Below are positions 54,689 through 64,000 of a DNA stretch of 64,000 nucleotides, piece after piece (the first letter of the stretch is position 1; each line of letters starts with the position of its first letter). The position numbers and the translations under genes were made by a program. The notes under the pieces are model-generated. The model was not told the DNA's origin, did no database searches, and was given only the letters and a program-made list of their open reading frames with translations. Source of the DNA: Globodera rostochiensis (lineage: Eukaryota > Nematoda > Chromadorea > Rhabditida > Heteroderidae); contig JAEVLN010000018.1 in the NCBI GenBank assembly GCA_018350325.1, forward strand, positions 686,185 to 750,184, read 5' to 3'.

Positions 54689-56119
54689 ATGGCACCATCT
54701 GTTGATCCGGTAAAAGTCTTTAAAAATAATTGAAATTTTATATTTTAAGCTTTACGAGCTTTACATGAGCAAAGGTTTTGTTCCCAGAGAAATTGCTTGG
54801 TTCGGAATGATTGCTATGATTTGTTGTGTCGGAATTGGCCTAAACTCGAGTCTCGTCTATGTGACCATCAAAACAAAGTAAAATTAAAATTGACATTGGT
54901 CATTTTACCTATTCGAGTTTGCGCTCCAAAACTCGGTAGTGAACCGAGTTAAAAAATTTTTTAATTTGGCAAATGACATTAAAAAATTAAAAAATTAAAT
55001 ATATTTATTGAAAGTCTTAACTCGATCAGTGCTCATAATACAAAAAGATTTAACATTCATCCGATCAGATCACTCCATTCGCCTTGCAAAATCTTGATCG
55101 CTTTGTATGCATTTTTTGCCTCATTTCTCCTTTTTGGAAATTGCGTCAAATTTGTGATTTTTGTGTTTGGAATTAATTACATCACACTGCGGACGTGTTA
55201 TTATATACAATTTGTTCCCTTAATTGGTTCATCAATTGCTTTGATGCTTCAACTATGCATTGGAATCGACCGTCTGATCGGAGTTATCTTTCCATTCTGG
55301 TAATAATAATATATTAACAATATTTTAAAAAAATGTAATAATTTGTTAAGGTATAAAGCGAATGGAAAATACGTCTCTTTTAAATATATCATTGGCATTT
55401 GTTGCATTAGAGCGATATCAAGTGGATTCAACACCTATATTGGAAGCTCCGCGCATTGGGAAAAGTTGGAATTTTTGCAAAAATTAATTTTTAAAAAATA
55501 TTTTCGTTTAGACCGGTGACGTGCATACTTGGCGATCCCTCCAATCAACCAGAAAATCAATATTTTACTATTATGAGCGCCTTAATTATATATTGTGGGG
55601 AATTTTTGTGTTACACATTGATTTGGCTGATTATTTGGCGCCGTAAATCATTGAGTTTATATTTTGTTTAACAATTATTTTTTTACTTTTCGCATTTAGT
55701 TCCGGAAAATGTGAAAAAGTTAACAATTTCGCTGAGTGTTTTCATGTCCATTGCTTTGATATGCTACATCTTGGTTGGCTAACAAATAATTTTTATTTTT
55801 TATTTATTTTTTAAACTTTTTTTAAGAATGTTTTCTTATATGCAATCATAACGCCCTTACTCAATTTTGGCGCATTTACAATTGAATATTTTTATATTCC
55901 AATAAGTCTTGTTTTGCAATCGATAGCATACGGAAGCAGTGCTCCAGTTCTCTACTTTTGCAAGTAAATATTAATTTCTAAATATATAAAAAGGGAATAT
56001 TGGATTTAAATGTAATTCTATGCCTTATTTTTAGTGTACAATATCGCAGAGCCTTTCGCACACAATTTGGTCATCAAGAACAACAAGTTGCACCTGTCCA
56101 ATTAACTCATTATATTTAA
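54689..56119 (+). CDS. Srsx-type serpentine chemoreceptor (7TM GPCR), eight exons
   Basis: Exons: 54689-54709, 54750-54877, 55030-55299, 55351-55464, 55512-55642, 55700-55773, 55827-55963 and 56035-56119 (320 codons, 319 aa), all GT-AG and in frame. Landmarks: TM1 with GLNSSLVYVTIKTK, the LHSPCKILIALYAF block, TM3 followed by LCIGIDRLIGVIFPFWYK (the G-I-D-R-L signature of Srsx receptors), an extracellular loop with CILGDPSNQPE, TM7 ending APVLYFCNVQYRRAFR, and a short tail. The first exon is only seven codons, but its ATG and donor are clear. No lesion is seen. A sensory-neuron receptor is likely; the ligand is unknown. AATAAA lies near 56181. Confidence 0.88.
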
Positions 56120-56199
56120 ATATTTAAAAAAACCAATTTATATGGCATAACAACAGTTGCTTAAAACTGGTTTTTGTCTCAAATAAAAAAAATTGTTGT

Positions 56200-57720
56200 C
56201 CAAAAGCGTTGGCGTGATTCCTGTCCCTGAAAATCAAATTTTATTGCATTTTTATTAATCATTTTTTTTGAAAAAATGTTAAAAAAGGCACGAAAGTTCA
56301 AAAAAGTCGCCAACCATGCCGAAATAGGCACAAAAAATCTTAGATGCCTAAAATAGGCTCGAGTGTAGGTGAATTCCCATTTCAATAAATTCTTCCACAA
56401 CGATTGGCTTTTTGGTCCGAAACATCCTAAAAAAAGCTTCTTATCAAAAGGCGAGCGTAAAAAAATAAAGTTCTTGAATATAAAATTAAATCACAGTGCA
56501 TTCACTACAACACACTAGTGTTGCACGAGATTCTCGGTATCGAGTATCGACTCGAGAAAAGTCTCGGGTTTGGAAGACAATTAAAGAGCAGTCGAGAGTT
56601 TGAGTCAGGAAAATCAGGATAAGCCTATGCAAAATCAGGAATATTTTTTAAGCGTGTAAATATATGAATTTAATGTCAAAACCTTATTAATGGCACTTTT
56701 CACCGTGCTTGACTTGGCCCAACAACTCACTATCAGAATCACTTAGAAAAGATCAACAAATGCTTGGGTAGAATCAAATCAGCAAACAAATTTTTTTTTT
56801 GTGTTACCCGAAACCGGGGCCTTATCTAGTTTTGCATTTTTTGTTGATGGGTCCGTAAATTTTTTTAAATTTTTAACGTTTTTGTTAGGAAAATCATTTT
56901 CAGTGAACATTTCAAAATTTTTGCAAAACTCCCAAAAATCAGGCAAAAAAATCAGACAACAATTGGAAAAATCAGGAAAACCCTAATAAATAATGTACTA
57001 TGGCCACCCTGCTGGTAGAAATTGGCCAACAACATCTCTACAAAATTGATCGAACATGACAGTGTGGACATTTGATTCACTTTACATTGGGTATCTGTCT
57101 GCTGCTGCTGAAAGCCAATGAGATAAAATGTACCCAGAAACGGTGTCTGGTTGAGTTTAGGCCGGTTATTTTGCGATAATTTACATAATATGTTTTAAAT
57201 TAAATTTTTAAGTTGTTTCAAATATTTGGCATTTGCCAATGCTATTGCAGGAGAAAAGCAATAATTCTTCACATCCTGACAAGCAAAAAGTTTTTAAAAT
57301 TGGCCGTCAAAAGCGATAAATTATGCTTTTGTGGTGGACCCTCATAGTCAGAAACTCTGCCATTCACTTTAACGAGCGGGTTTCTGGCCATAACTTTTTT
57401 TCATAATTAGCATTATAGTGTAGTTTTTGCTTATTAATTGCTTCTCCTCATCGAGAGCACTTTCATTTGTTATAATGTTAGCAGAAAGTTATTAAAGCAT
57501 TCGACCTTTGGACTAGTGGTAGCAATTCGGCATCCTTTTTTTAAAACAAAAAAAAAATGTTGTTTTGCTGTTAATGAAGTTAGAAAATTTTATACAAAAT
57601 CTTGTGAAACCAAAAGCAATTAAAATTGAAAGAATCTTTCAAAAAGAATAATAGGTTTTTTTGTTTATAGTTTTATTTACTCCTTAAATTCTAATTTTGC
57701 GTGTCGCCATTGTTTAAACT
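56200..57720. other. Intergenic region with word repeats
   Basis: 56240-56360 has CAAAAAAGTCG/GGCACAAAAAA words shared with 31700-31800. 56515-56600 is a CGAGTATCGACTCGAG-type word island. 56600-56990 repeats AAATCAGG words with a CCCTAAT end. 57000-57700 is AT-rich without an evident gene. The promoter of the following channel gene should lie here but shows no clear box. Confidence 0.4.
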
Positions 57721-57723
57721 AAA

Positions 57724-60700
57724 ATGAAAGATTCATCATTTTGCCAATGCCATCGGAGGAAGATTTCAAGGCGTTCGCTGAGCTCGCAAGAAAGCCGCCG
57801 AGTGCAAAAAACGGCAATTGGCAGCAAAAATGAATTTCGCGCTGGCTTGGAAATCACTTTTTCCGACTTTGCAGAGAACACAAGGCATTTTAAACAAAGA
57901 ATCTTTAAAGCTTGATAATATCTTTATTAATTGTTTTAACCCAAATTTCTGATGAAACATTTTTAGTATTTGAAAAATTCAAAAACTAATTTTTTCAATA
58001 CGCAGAGAAACCAGTTTTAATTGGTTTTTCAATTTAATTTTTCTTGAATTAAGTTGTCTTTTACATATCAATGAATTTATTTTATTTTATGAAATCTCGG
58101 AAAAAACATTTTTCACGCTCTCAATCAGTTAAAATTTGAAATTTTTTTTTTGGAAAAAAAAGTTTAACATAACAAATAAAGCACAAAAAATAATTTATAA
58201 AAAACCAAAAATCTAAAAATAAAGCACAAAAAATATTCAGTGCCCATGGCATTCCCCGTGCGTATACGTCTCGCGGTCGCCTACGCCGTTTTCTGTGGCT
58301 TTTGCTGTTCATGTGCTGCTTCGTCGCTTTCATTGGTCAAGCGGTACAAATTGTGAAACGCTTTTGGCGCAATGACATCATTGTCGGGGTGGAATTGAAG
58401 TTTGAAAACATCCCATTCCCATCAGTTCGTTTTTGAATTTTGGGAAATAATTTACAAATTTTCATTTATTTATTTTTTGGTGACCGTGTGCAATCTGAAC
58501 CCGTACAAGAATTCGTTGGCCCGCGAGATGACCGCAGTTGGGGACACTGTGAGTTTCTTGGCGGGTGGTGGGTATACGGTAGGTTTGGAAATTAATTATC
58601 GTTTATTGGTCTGTTGGTTGATGGTGGGTGTACGGTAGTTTGGAAATTACGGTAGTTTTGGGATTAATTATCGTTTATTAGCCTGGCACATAAATTCTCT
58701 GCCAACCGTGCCCCTTAAATTTTGTAAAAATAAATTTTTTGAAAAATTCAAACGGTAATTTTTTTGAGCCTTTACTGGAGATCCTTGCCAAAAATCGCTT
58801 AATTCAAGCGATTAAGTTGTCCGCCTACGATCGTGCCATGGATTTGGCATCCTCTGCTTCTCATTCTCATCATCGCAGTCGGCGTCGGCGTGCCAACAAA
58901 AATGTTGGCACTTTTCCCTCTACAACACGCCAACGCTTTTATACCAAATACGAAGTAATTGGATTAAACAATATCGTCAAATATTTGATAAAAAAAGGGC
59001 ATAATTTTCAAATAAAAATTTTGGAATATTTTTGACCAAATTTAGGGTCTTCTGGCGGTTTTTTCCTTTTGCGATTGCAGCGCGAGCAAGCTGGGATGCC
59101 GGGCGTTGAATGTGCTTAATCAGATAACTTTTAAAATATTTAAATATACTTCACTTTAATTGCAACAAAAATTGCTTTCATTTAAAAATTAATAAATACA
59201 CACATTGTTAGGATGAAAATGCGCAAGATGGCCAGAATGTAACACGTCCACTGTGTTTATGTTTCTACAATCAACAAAATGAACAAGTTAAAATGGCTCA
59301 TTTTATAGCCCGAACATGGTCGAGAACTCGTTTCATGATCTTGAACTTCGATTAGTTGTAATTTTTTGAGGTCTCGATTGGTCTTCAATCATGTGCTATA
59401 GTCATTTACAAAGGATCGGACTTGAAGGCCAATCGAGACTTTGATCGAATTTCGAAAAATCTTGATCACTGTTTACCGAGATTTCGAACGAGAATCTCGA
59501 TCGGTCCGATCTCTAATTTACATGAAATATTTTCTGTTTTTAATGTTTTTTTGAATTATAATTAAGAAAATAAAAATAGATGTTTCAATATGGCAATAAA
59601 GGATTGAAAAGTTTAATACTTCCAGGGGGGAGAACAAAATTTGTTCTTTGAATTACAAAGTTTGGCATTTTCACAGGTTTGGCCCTGCTTTGAGCCGGCT
59701 CAATGGTCGGAGCGCCGTTGTGGCGGTTGCACCGCGTTGGGCAACTGCGATTTTGTTCAGGACCCACCGACGATGAATGGCACAACTGACGACGACAACC
59801 ATACCAATGATGGCATTGGTGGTAATGCGGCAAAATCATCAACAACGGCGGCATTGTGGCCGTGCCTGTGTGCTCCCGCAATTCGGTGCTAATTATGTAA
59901 TTAATTTTGAAATCCGAAACAGTGTGAAAAATCTCCTCAAATATCTGATCATTAGGAAATCGCTACTTTAGGATCAAAAAATCTCAAAGGCACCTAAATA
60001 GGTGAGAAAACAGGCTACAAAAATGGGGTGCATACGCAAAAATTGACGCGAAAAAATGTGCGCAAAATAGGAAATTTGTGGCGGCTTAAAATCACATCAT
60101 TTTTTGAAATATAAAAAAAGTATTAAAAAAATTAACTTTTTTTCAAACTATAGGTATTTTTAGGTCCAAATAGAATTGTTAAAACAACAAATTTTTGACT
60201 AACATGTTTTTTCGTGCATAAAAAATAGGTTAAATCTTTAAAAGTAGCAGTTCTACTGATCATGCATGATCAAGATCAAAGGATTGAATTGTATCAATTT
60301 AGAGATTTTGGAATTTTTTTTTACTTAAAAATTCACAGAATTTGTGTCCGCGTTGACGACAATTTGCCACAAAATGAATCCGTTGGAACTGTGAACAACA
60401 CAACTTCGTCGTCTACGGTCGGGGAACCGCCGTTGCTTGAACGTGTGCCGAAAATTTGGGAGCTGAAGAAGGCCGAACTGCCACGGATGGAAACGCCGGA
60501 ACAGAAGGAGTCACGAGAAGAGGCATACGGACTTCGGGTAAAAGAAAATAGAGAAGAAATTTAAAAAGTTGGAAAAAATCCAATTTCTTTACCCAGATTA
60601 TTATTGTATTATTTAAAAATTCTAAATTTATTGGACAACCTAATTTAATGTTCATTAATTTTCGATATTTAAGATTGAAATATTAACATTTATTTTTAAT

Positions 60701-63700
60701 ATTTAGGTATTTAAAATCGGGTAAGAACGGAAATTCCCTGTCCCATTCGGTAGCAGGACAAAAAATTAAAACCACGCAAAAATGAAATGTAACATTTTTG
60801 TTTTGTTTCCGATTTTATATCTGGAATTTATATTTTACTAAAAAATTGATCAATTCCAGGGCGTGTATGATCCGATCGCGATTCGTGCTAAAGCTGTCGA
60901 GAATCTTGTATTTGCTGTTTCGCAACTCTCTGAGGCGGAACAGAGTCAGATGGGCTACAGTAAGAGGGAGTTTATCACAAAGTAAGAAAGAAAGGCTACA
61001 GTAAGAGGGAGTTTATTACAAGTAAGAAAGAAAGGCTACAGTAAGAGGGAGTTTATCAGACAGTAAGAAAGAAAGGCTACAGTAAGAGGGAGTTTATTAC
61101 AAAGTAAGAAAGAAAGGCTACAGTAAGAGGGAGTTTATCAGACAGTAAGAAAGAAAGGCTACAGTAAGAGGGAGTTTATCAGACAGTAAGAAAGAAAGGC
61201 TAGGGAGTTTATCAGACAGTAAGAAGAAAGGCTACAGTAAGAGGGAAAGCAGAAAGAAAGGCAAGAAAATCGTTTAAAGCAAAATTTTTAAATTTTTTAT
61301 TTTTAAGATGCAGCTTCAACGGAAGAGAATGTTCGGTGGACGAAGACTTTTCCCTATATGTGGACCCCACCTATGGCAACTGCTTCACATTCAATGCAAA
61401 GCCGGATAAAAATGTGCTCAGCGAACGGGCGGGCCCGAATTATGGTAAAAAGAGAACAATTTATTTAAATTTTATAAAAATTAAAAAACATTTCCCAAAA
61501 TTCAATTTAAAGCATTTAAATTTAAATGTTCAGGACTTCGTTTCCAAGTGTTTGTCAATGTTAGTGACTATTTGCCCACAACGGAGGCTGCCGGTGTTCG
61601 CATTACAGTGCACAAGTCATTTTTATTCTTGAAATCCCGAACAAATTAAGCAATTTAGTCCGGAGGAACAGCCTTTCCCGGACACACATGGCCACAGGAA
61701 TTTTGTAAAAATGTTAATTGAATTATATTTTTATTTAGCGCACCAACTGGCTTTGTCAGCTCATTTGGCATACGTTTGAAGTGAATAAATTATTTAATAT
61801 TTAAAAAAATGGTGTGTCTTTAGAAAGTGATCACATTTTTTGATCACGTGTTTTTCCTGTCAGTTTTAAATTCATGAAGAAATTTAAAATAAGCTTGCGA
61901 CTATAATAGTTTCTGATCAAGAAAAAAGGGTTTAATATTTGATCTCGAGTAAAGAGAATGGACGATCGAAATTCTGATCAAAATCTCGAAACCTTTTGGT
62001 CAAATTCTCGATCGACGTTTTTGGCTCAACCGAGATTTCTAAATTCGAGATTTCGATTGGTCCTGTAATCTCCGATTTTAAAAAGATGTGTTAATCGGTT
62101 GCCAAGCCCGTATGGAGATTGTGTGCAGCACGGGAAGACGGAGGAGTACATTTATCGGGACAAGGAATATTCCACTGAGGTAGGGAATATATAATTAATG
62201 TCAATTTAAATTTGCAATTTAAAAATGTTAAATTGCTGAGACCTTAATATCTAGCTTCTGTTATATTTTTGTTTTTTTTTGGCAGAAACAATTATTGAAA
62301 GTAATTTTTAATTCACAAAAAATTTAACAAATTATTAAATTGACGACCCCTCCTCACCCAAGGGCTGCCAACGTTCATGCATTCAGCGGATGCTGGTCAG
62401 CAAATGCGGGCAAGAAAATAATTTGTTGCATTTACAAATACAAAAAAAACAAAAATAAATTGTTTTTTAAATACAACAGATGTGGCGACCCGCGCTTTCC
62501 ACGTTATTTGAACTTCAGAAACTGTCCCGTCGGTGACCCGGGCCTAAGTTTGATTTTGTTTACATTTTGGGCAGAAATAAATTCAAACAGCTCTTAAAAT
62601 TGTGAAAAAAAAAATAGTTTTTGCCCAACAGTTTTTGGCATTTTGTTTTTTTTACTATTTCAAATAAATGTGTGCCGCCTGGGGGTTATGTTTTCGTTGT
62701 GTATTATTTTCCCAGGAGCGTGTCTTCAACGTGAGATGCATAGCGCCGCGCGATCCGCCACTCAGCAGCCGGACTGCATATGCCGACAGCCATGCCGGTC
62801 AATAAATTTATTAAAAATAAACGATTTTTTAAATTGGGATATTTTGTAATTAAATTACTCAATTTTTTAAAATGATTTAAGTGAGCAAGTGTTCAGCATC
62901 ACTTACAGCTGCGCAAGGTGATAATGTTTTTTTTCAGTTTGAATTCCGTTTTTTGTCAAATTTACACTTTTTTTTATTTCAAATTAAAAATATTAATAGA
63001 TTGATGGGGACGACGGGCACGTCTTTAAGTAATTTAGAACTTAAAACACCAAGGCATTAAACGTGAAGTTGGGGGCATGTTTAATGTAAAATTCTTTTTT
63101 GTAACTTTTTACCGTACCCAAAAAGATGGCCCTCCAGCGATTGGGCACTGTACGGTGAATGCGACTCGTCGCTAAGCGGTGCGCAATGTCTCCAATTCCA
63201 TCGAGAGCAGTCCGCCATCGTGGAGGTGTACTTTGAGCAACTGAACTACGAAAGTCTGCAGGAGAGCGAAGCATACGGGGTAAAGTGGCGACGAAAAGCT
63301 TAAAATTTTGTCATTTGAAAAATCCAAAATTTGACACGAAACATTGAGAGTGACTTTAATCAAAATGTCTTATATATCCAAAAGTTTACAAAAAGAACAA
63401 ATCCAAATTTGAGAGTTCGAACTTTTCCGGATTACGGACATTTTTAGGTCCGAAACCCGAATTTTGATTTCCCCGGACATTTTTTTCTAGTCTGGTTAAA
63501 TCCCTGATATTATAATGAATAACAAATATGGAATGCGGACTAAAAGTCTACCGATCGAAAATCTTATAAAAGTCTCAAAATCTTGGTCGATCAAAAAATT
63601 CCAAATTTATTTGCTCATTAAGCTGCCCAATTTGCTGTCTGATTTTGGCGGTCAGCTTGGCTTATGGATGGGCGTTTCAGTGATCACCATCATGGAAGTC

Positions 63701-63841
63701 GGCATCCTGATCAGCGAGCTGTTCATCCTATTTTTTGTACGAAAATTGATCAATTGGCTGAGCGGACTGCTTAACATTGTCGTTGGCACTGATCGGGGCG
63801 TTGGCCCATTATTGCCTTCAGGCGATATGGATCCAATGTAG
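57724..63841 (+). CDS. Degenerin / DEG-ENaC sodium channel subunit, 19 exons
   Basis: Exons: 57724-57884, 58241-58424, 58480-58548, 58769-58954, 59046-59111, 59677-59885, 60339-60537, 60860-60981, 61308-61444, 61534-61615, 61659-61697, 61739-61780, 62086-62179, 62363-62409, 62480-62532, 62716-62797, 62882-62917, 63126-63279 and 63623-63841. They sum to 727 codons (726 aa), normal for the family. Landmarks in order: [17 protein letters not shown] (HG gating motif), TM1, [10 protein letters not shown], an RRRR stretch, the Cys-rich ectodomain, [71 protein letters not shown], then [19 protein letters not shown] (pre-TM2 and GxS filter) and TM2. It forms amiloride-type cation channels with related subunits in neurons or muscle. 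Oddities: introns 1 and 14 start with GC, intron 2 ends TG rather than AG, and intron 11 starts with GA. The start exon is less certain than the rest. Confidence 0.85.
59413..59514. mobile_element. GATC-word inverted-repeat element in degenerin intron 5
   Basis: It starts near GGATCGGACTTG and ends GGTCCGATCTCT, with CGAGATTT/AATCTCGA words between. It is related to 32043-32148. The rest of this 565-nt intron is AT-rich. Confidence 0.6.
60954..61262 (+). repeat. 41-bp minisatellite copied from an exon-intron boundary
   Basis: About eight units of GGCTACAGTAAGAGGGAGTT followed by TATCACAAAGTAAGAAAGAAA. The first unit is the real end of degenerin exon 8 ([10 protein letters not shown]) plus the first bases of intron 8. 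Later units vary as ATTACAAAG, ATCAGACAG and shortened forms, and most keep a usable GTAAGAA donor. The unit length is not a multiple of three. Confidence 0.9.
61925..62080. repeat. GATC-word element in degenerin intron 12
   Basis: TTGATCTCGAG, CGATCGAAATTCTGATCAAA, AAATTCTCGATCG and GAGATTTCGATTGG words fill the block, which accounts for the enlargement of this intron to 305 nt. It belongs with 11600-11770 and 32043-32148. Confidence 0.55.
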
Positions 63842-64000
63842 TTTTTTTTTGGTTTATAAAATGTTGTAAGCGCATTGACAAATAAATAAAAATTGTATTG
63901 CAAAAAGGAAATTTAAAAAAAAAAGAATAAAAGTTTATTCTCCATTTTAATTTTATATTTTTTTAATTGCATTTTTTAATTTCAAATTAAGGGCCAAAAA
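63842..64000 (+). other. 3' flank of the degenerin gene
   Basis: AT-rich sequence after the TAG stop. AATAAATAAA at about 63882-63891 and another AATAAA near 63926 are possible polyadenylation signals. No further gene is visible before the window ends. Confidence 0.5.

Noticed and set aside
59641..59971. Overlapping plus frames beyond the degenerin exon at 59677-59885
   Set aside because: Only the frame with the Cys pattern ([13 protein letters not shown]) fits the family. The GT donor at 59886 precedes the in-frame stop.

Overview
The window is AT-rich eukaryotic DNA and almost certainly comes from a nematode. It carries nematode-expanded chemoreceptor families (a Srg/Srv-like pair and one Srsx receptor) and a degenerin (DEG/ENaC) channel. 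Introns are short, mostly 50-120 nt, with TTTNAG-type acceptors, and TTAGGC words occur in repeats. GC-AG introns and the general repeat style would suit a plant-parasitic cyst nematode, but genus is inference. There is no prokaryotic or organellar signal. Exon coordinates were read by eye from reading frames, splice sites, intron phase and comparison of copies.

Layout. 1-6.3 kb: a tandem A-B-A-[insert]-B-A repeat, its insert made of decayed LTR-retrotransposon pieces in opposite orientations, followed by a 497-bp terminal-inverted-repeat element with a clean 9-bp target duplication. 6.85-9.1 kb: an intact chemoreceptor on the minus strand, then broken copies of its first exon. 10.5-10.9 kb: the last two exons of a RING-finger gene. 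11.9-13.9 kb: a five-exon gene for a predicted secreted protein of unknown function. 12.85-27.3 kb: a recent 7.2-kb tandem duplication. It carries two copies of a transposon-type multi-exon gene (each broken differently), a 5'-truncated and a complete copy of a tandem helix-turn-helix (HTH) gene, and a shortened copy of the secreted-protein gene. 28-34 kb: dispersed inverted-repeat elements, signal-peptide-like relics and a tRNA-like sequence. 34.1-37.2 kb: a hypothetical gene and a secreted-type gene with a short element at the end of its first exon. 38.1-39.8 kb: a second complete HTH gene. 40-43.7 kb: repeats. 43.8-45.3 kb: the second chemoreceptor, paralogous to the first and in opposite orientation. 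45.4-50.0 kb: a 4.6-kb satellite of 33- and 51-bp units that cuts off a fourth HTH gene copy. 50.6-54.4 kb: repeats. 54.7-56.1 kb: an intact Srsx chemoreceptor. 57.7-63.8 kb: a 19-exon degenerin.

The most interesting material is the HTH gene family. One exon encodes 3 to 8 tandem 11-residue units, each with a sumoylation consensus followed by acidic residues. Four further exons each encode one HTH, and all the introns joining them are phase 1. The family is amplified about every 11 kb. The degenerin is the other highlight: its coding frame is intact, but at least four splice sites are non-canonical, and one exon-intron boundary has been amplified into a 41-bp minisatellite. There are no operons or obvious pathway groupings. 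The intact genes are sensory receptors and a channel, standing between expanding repeats.
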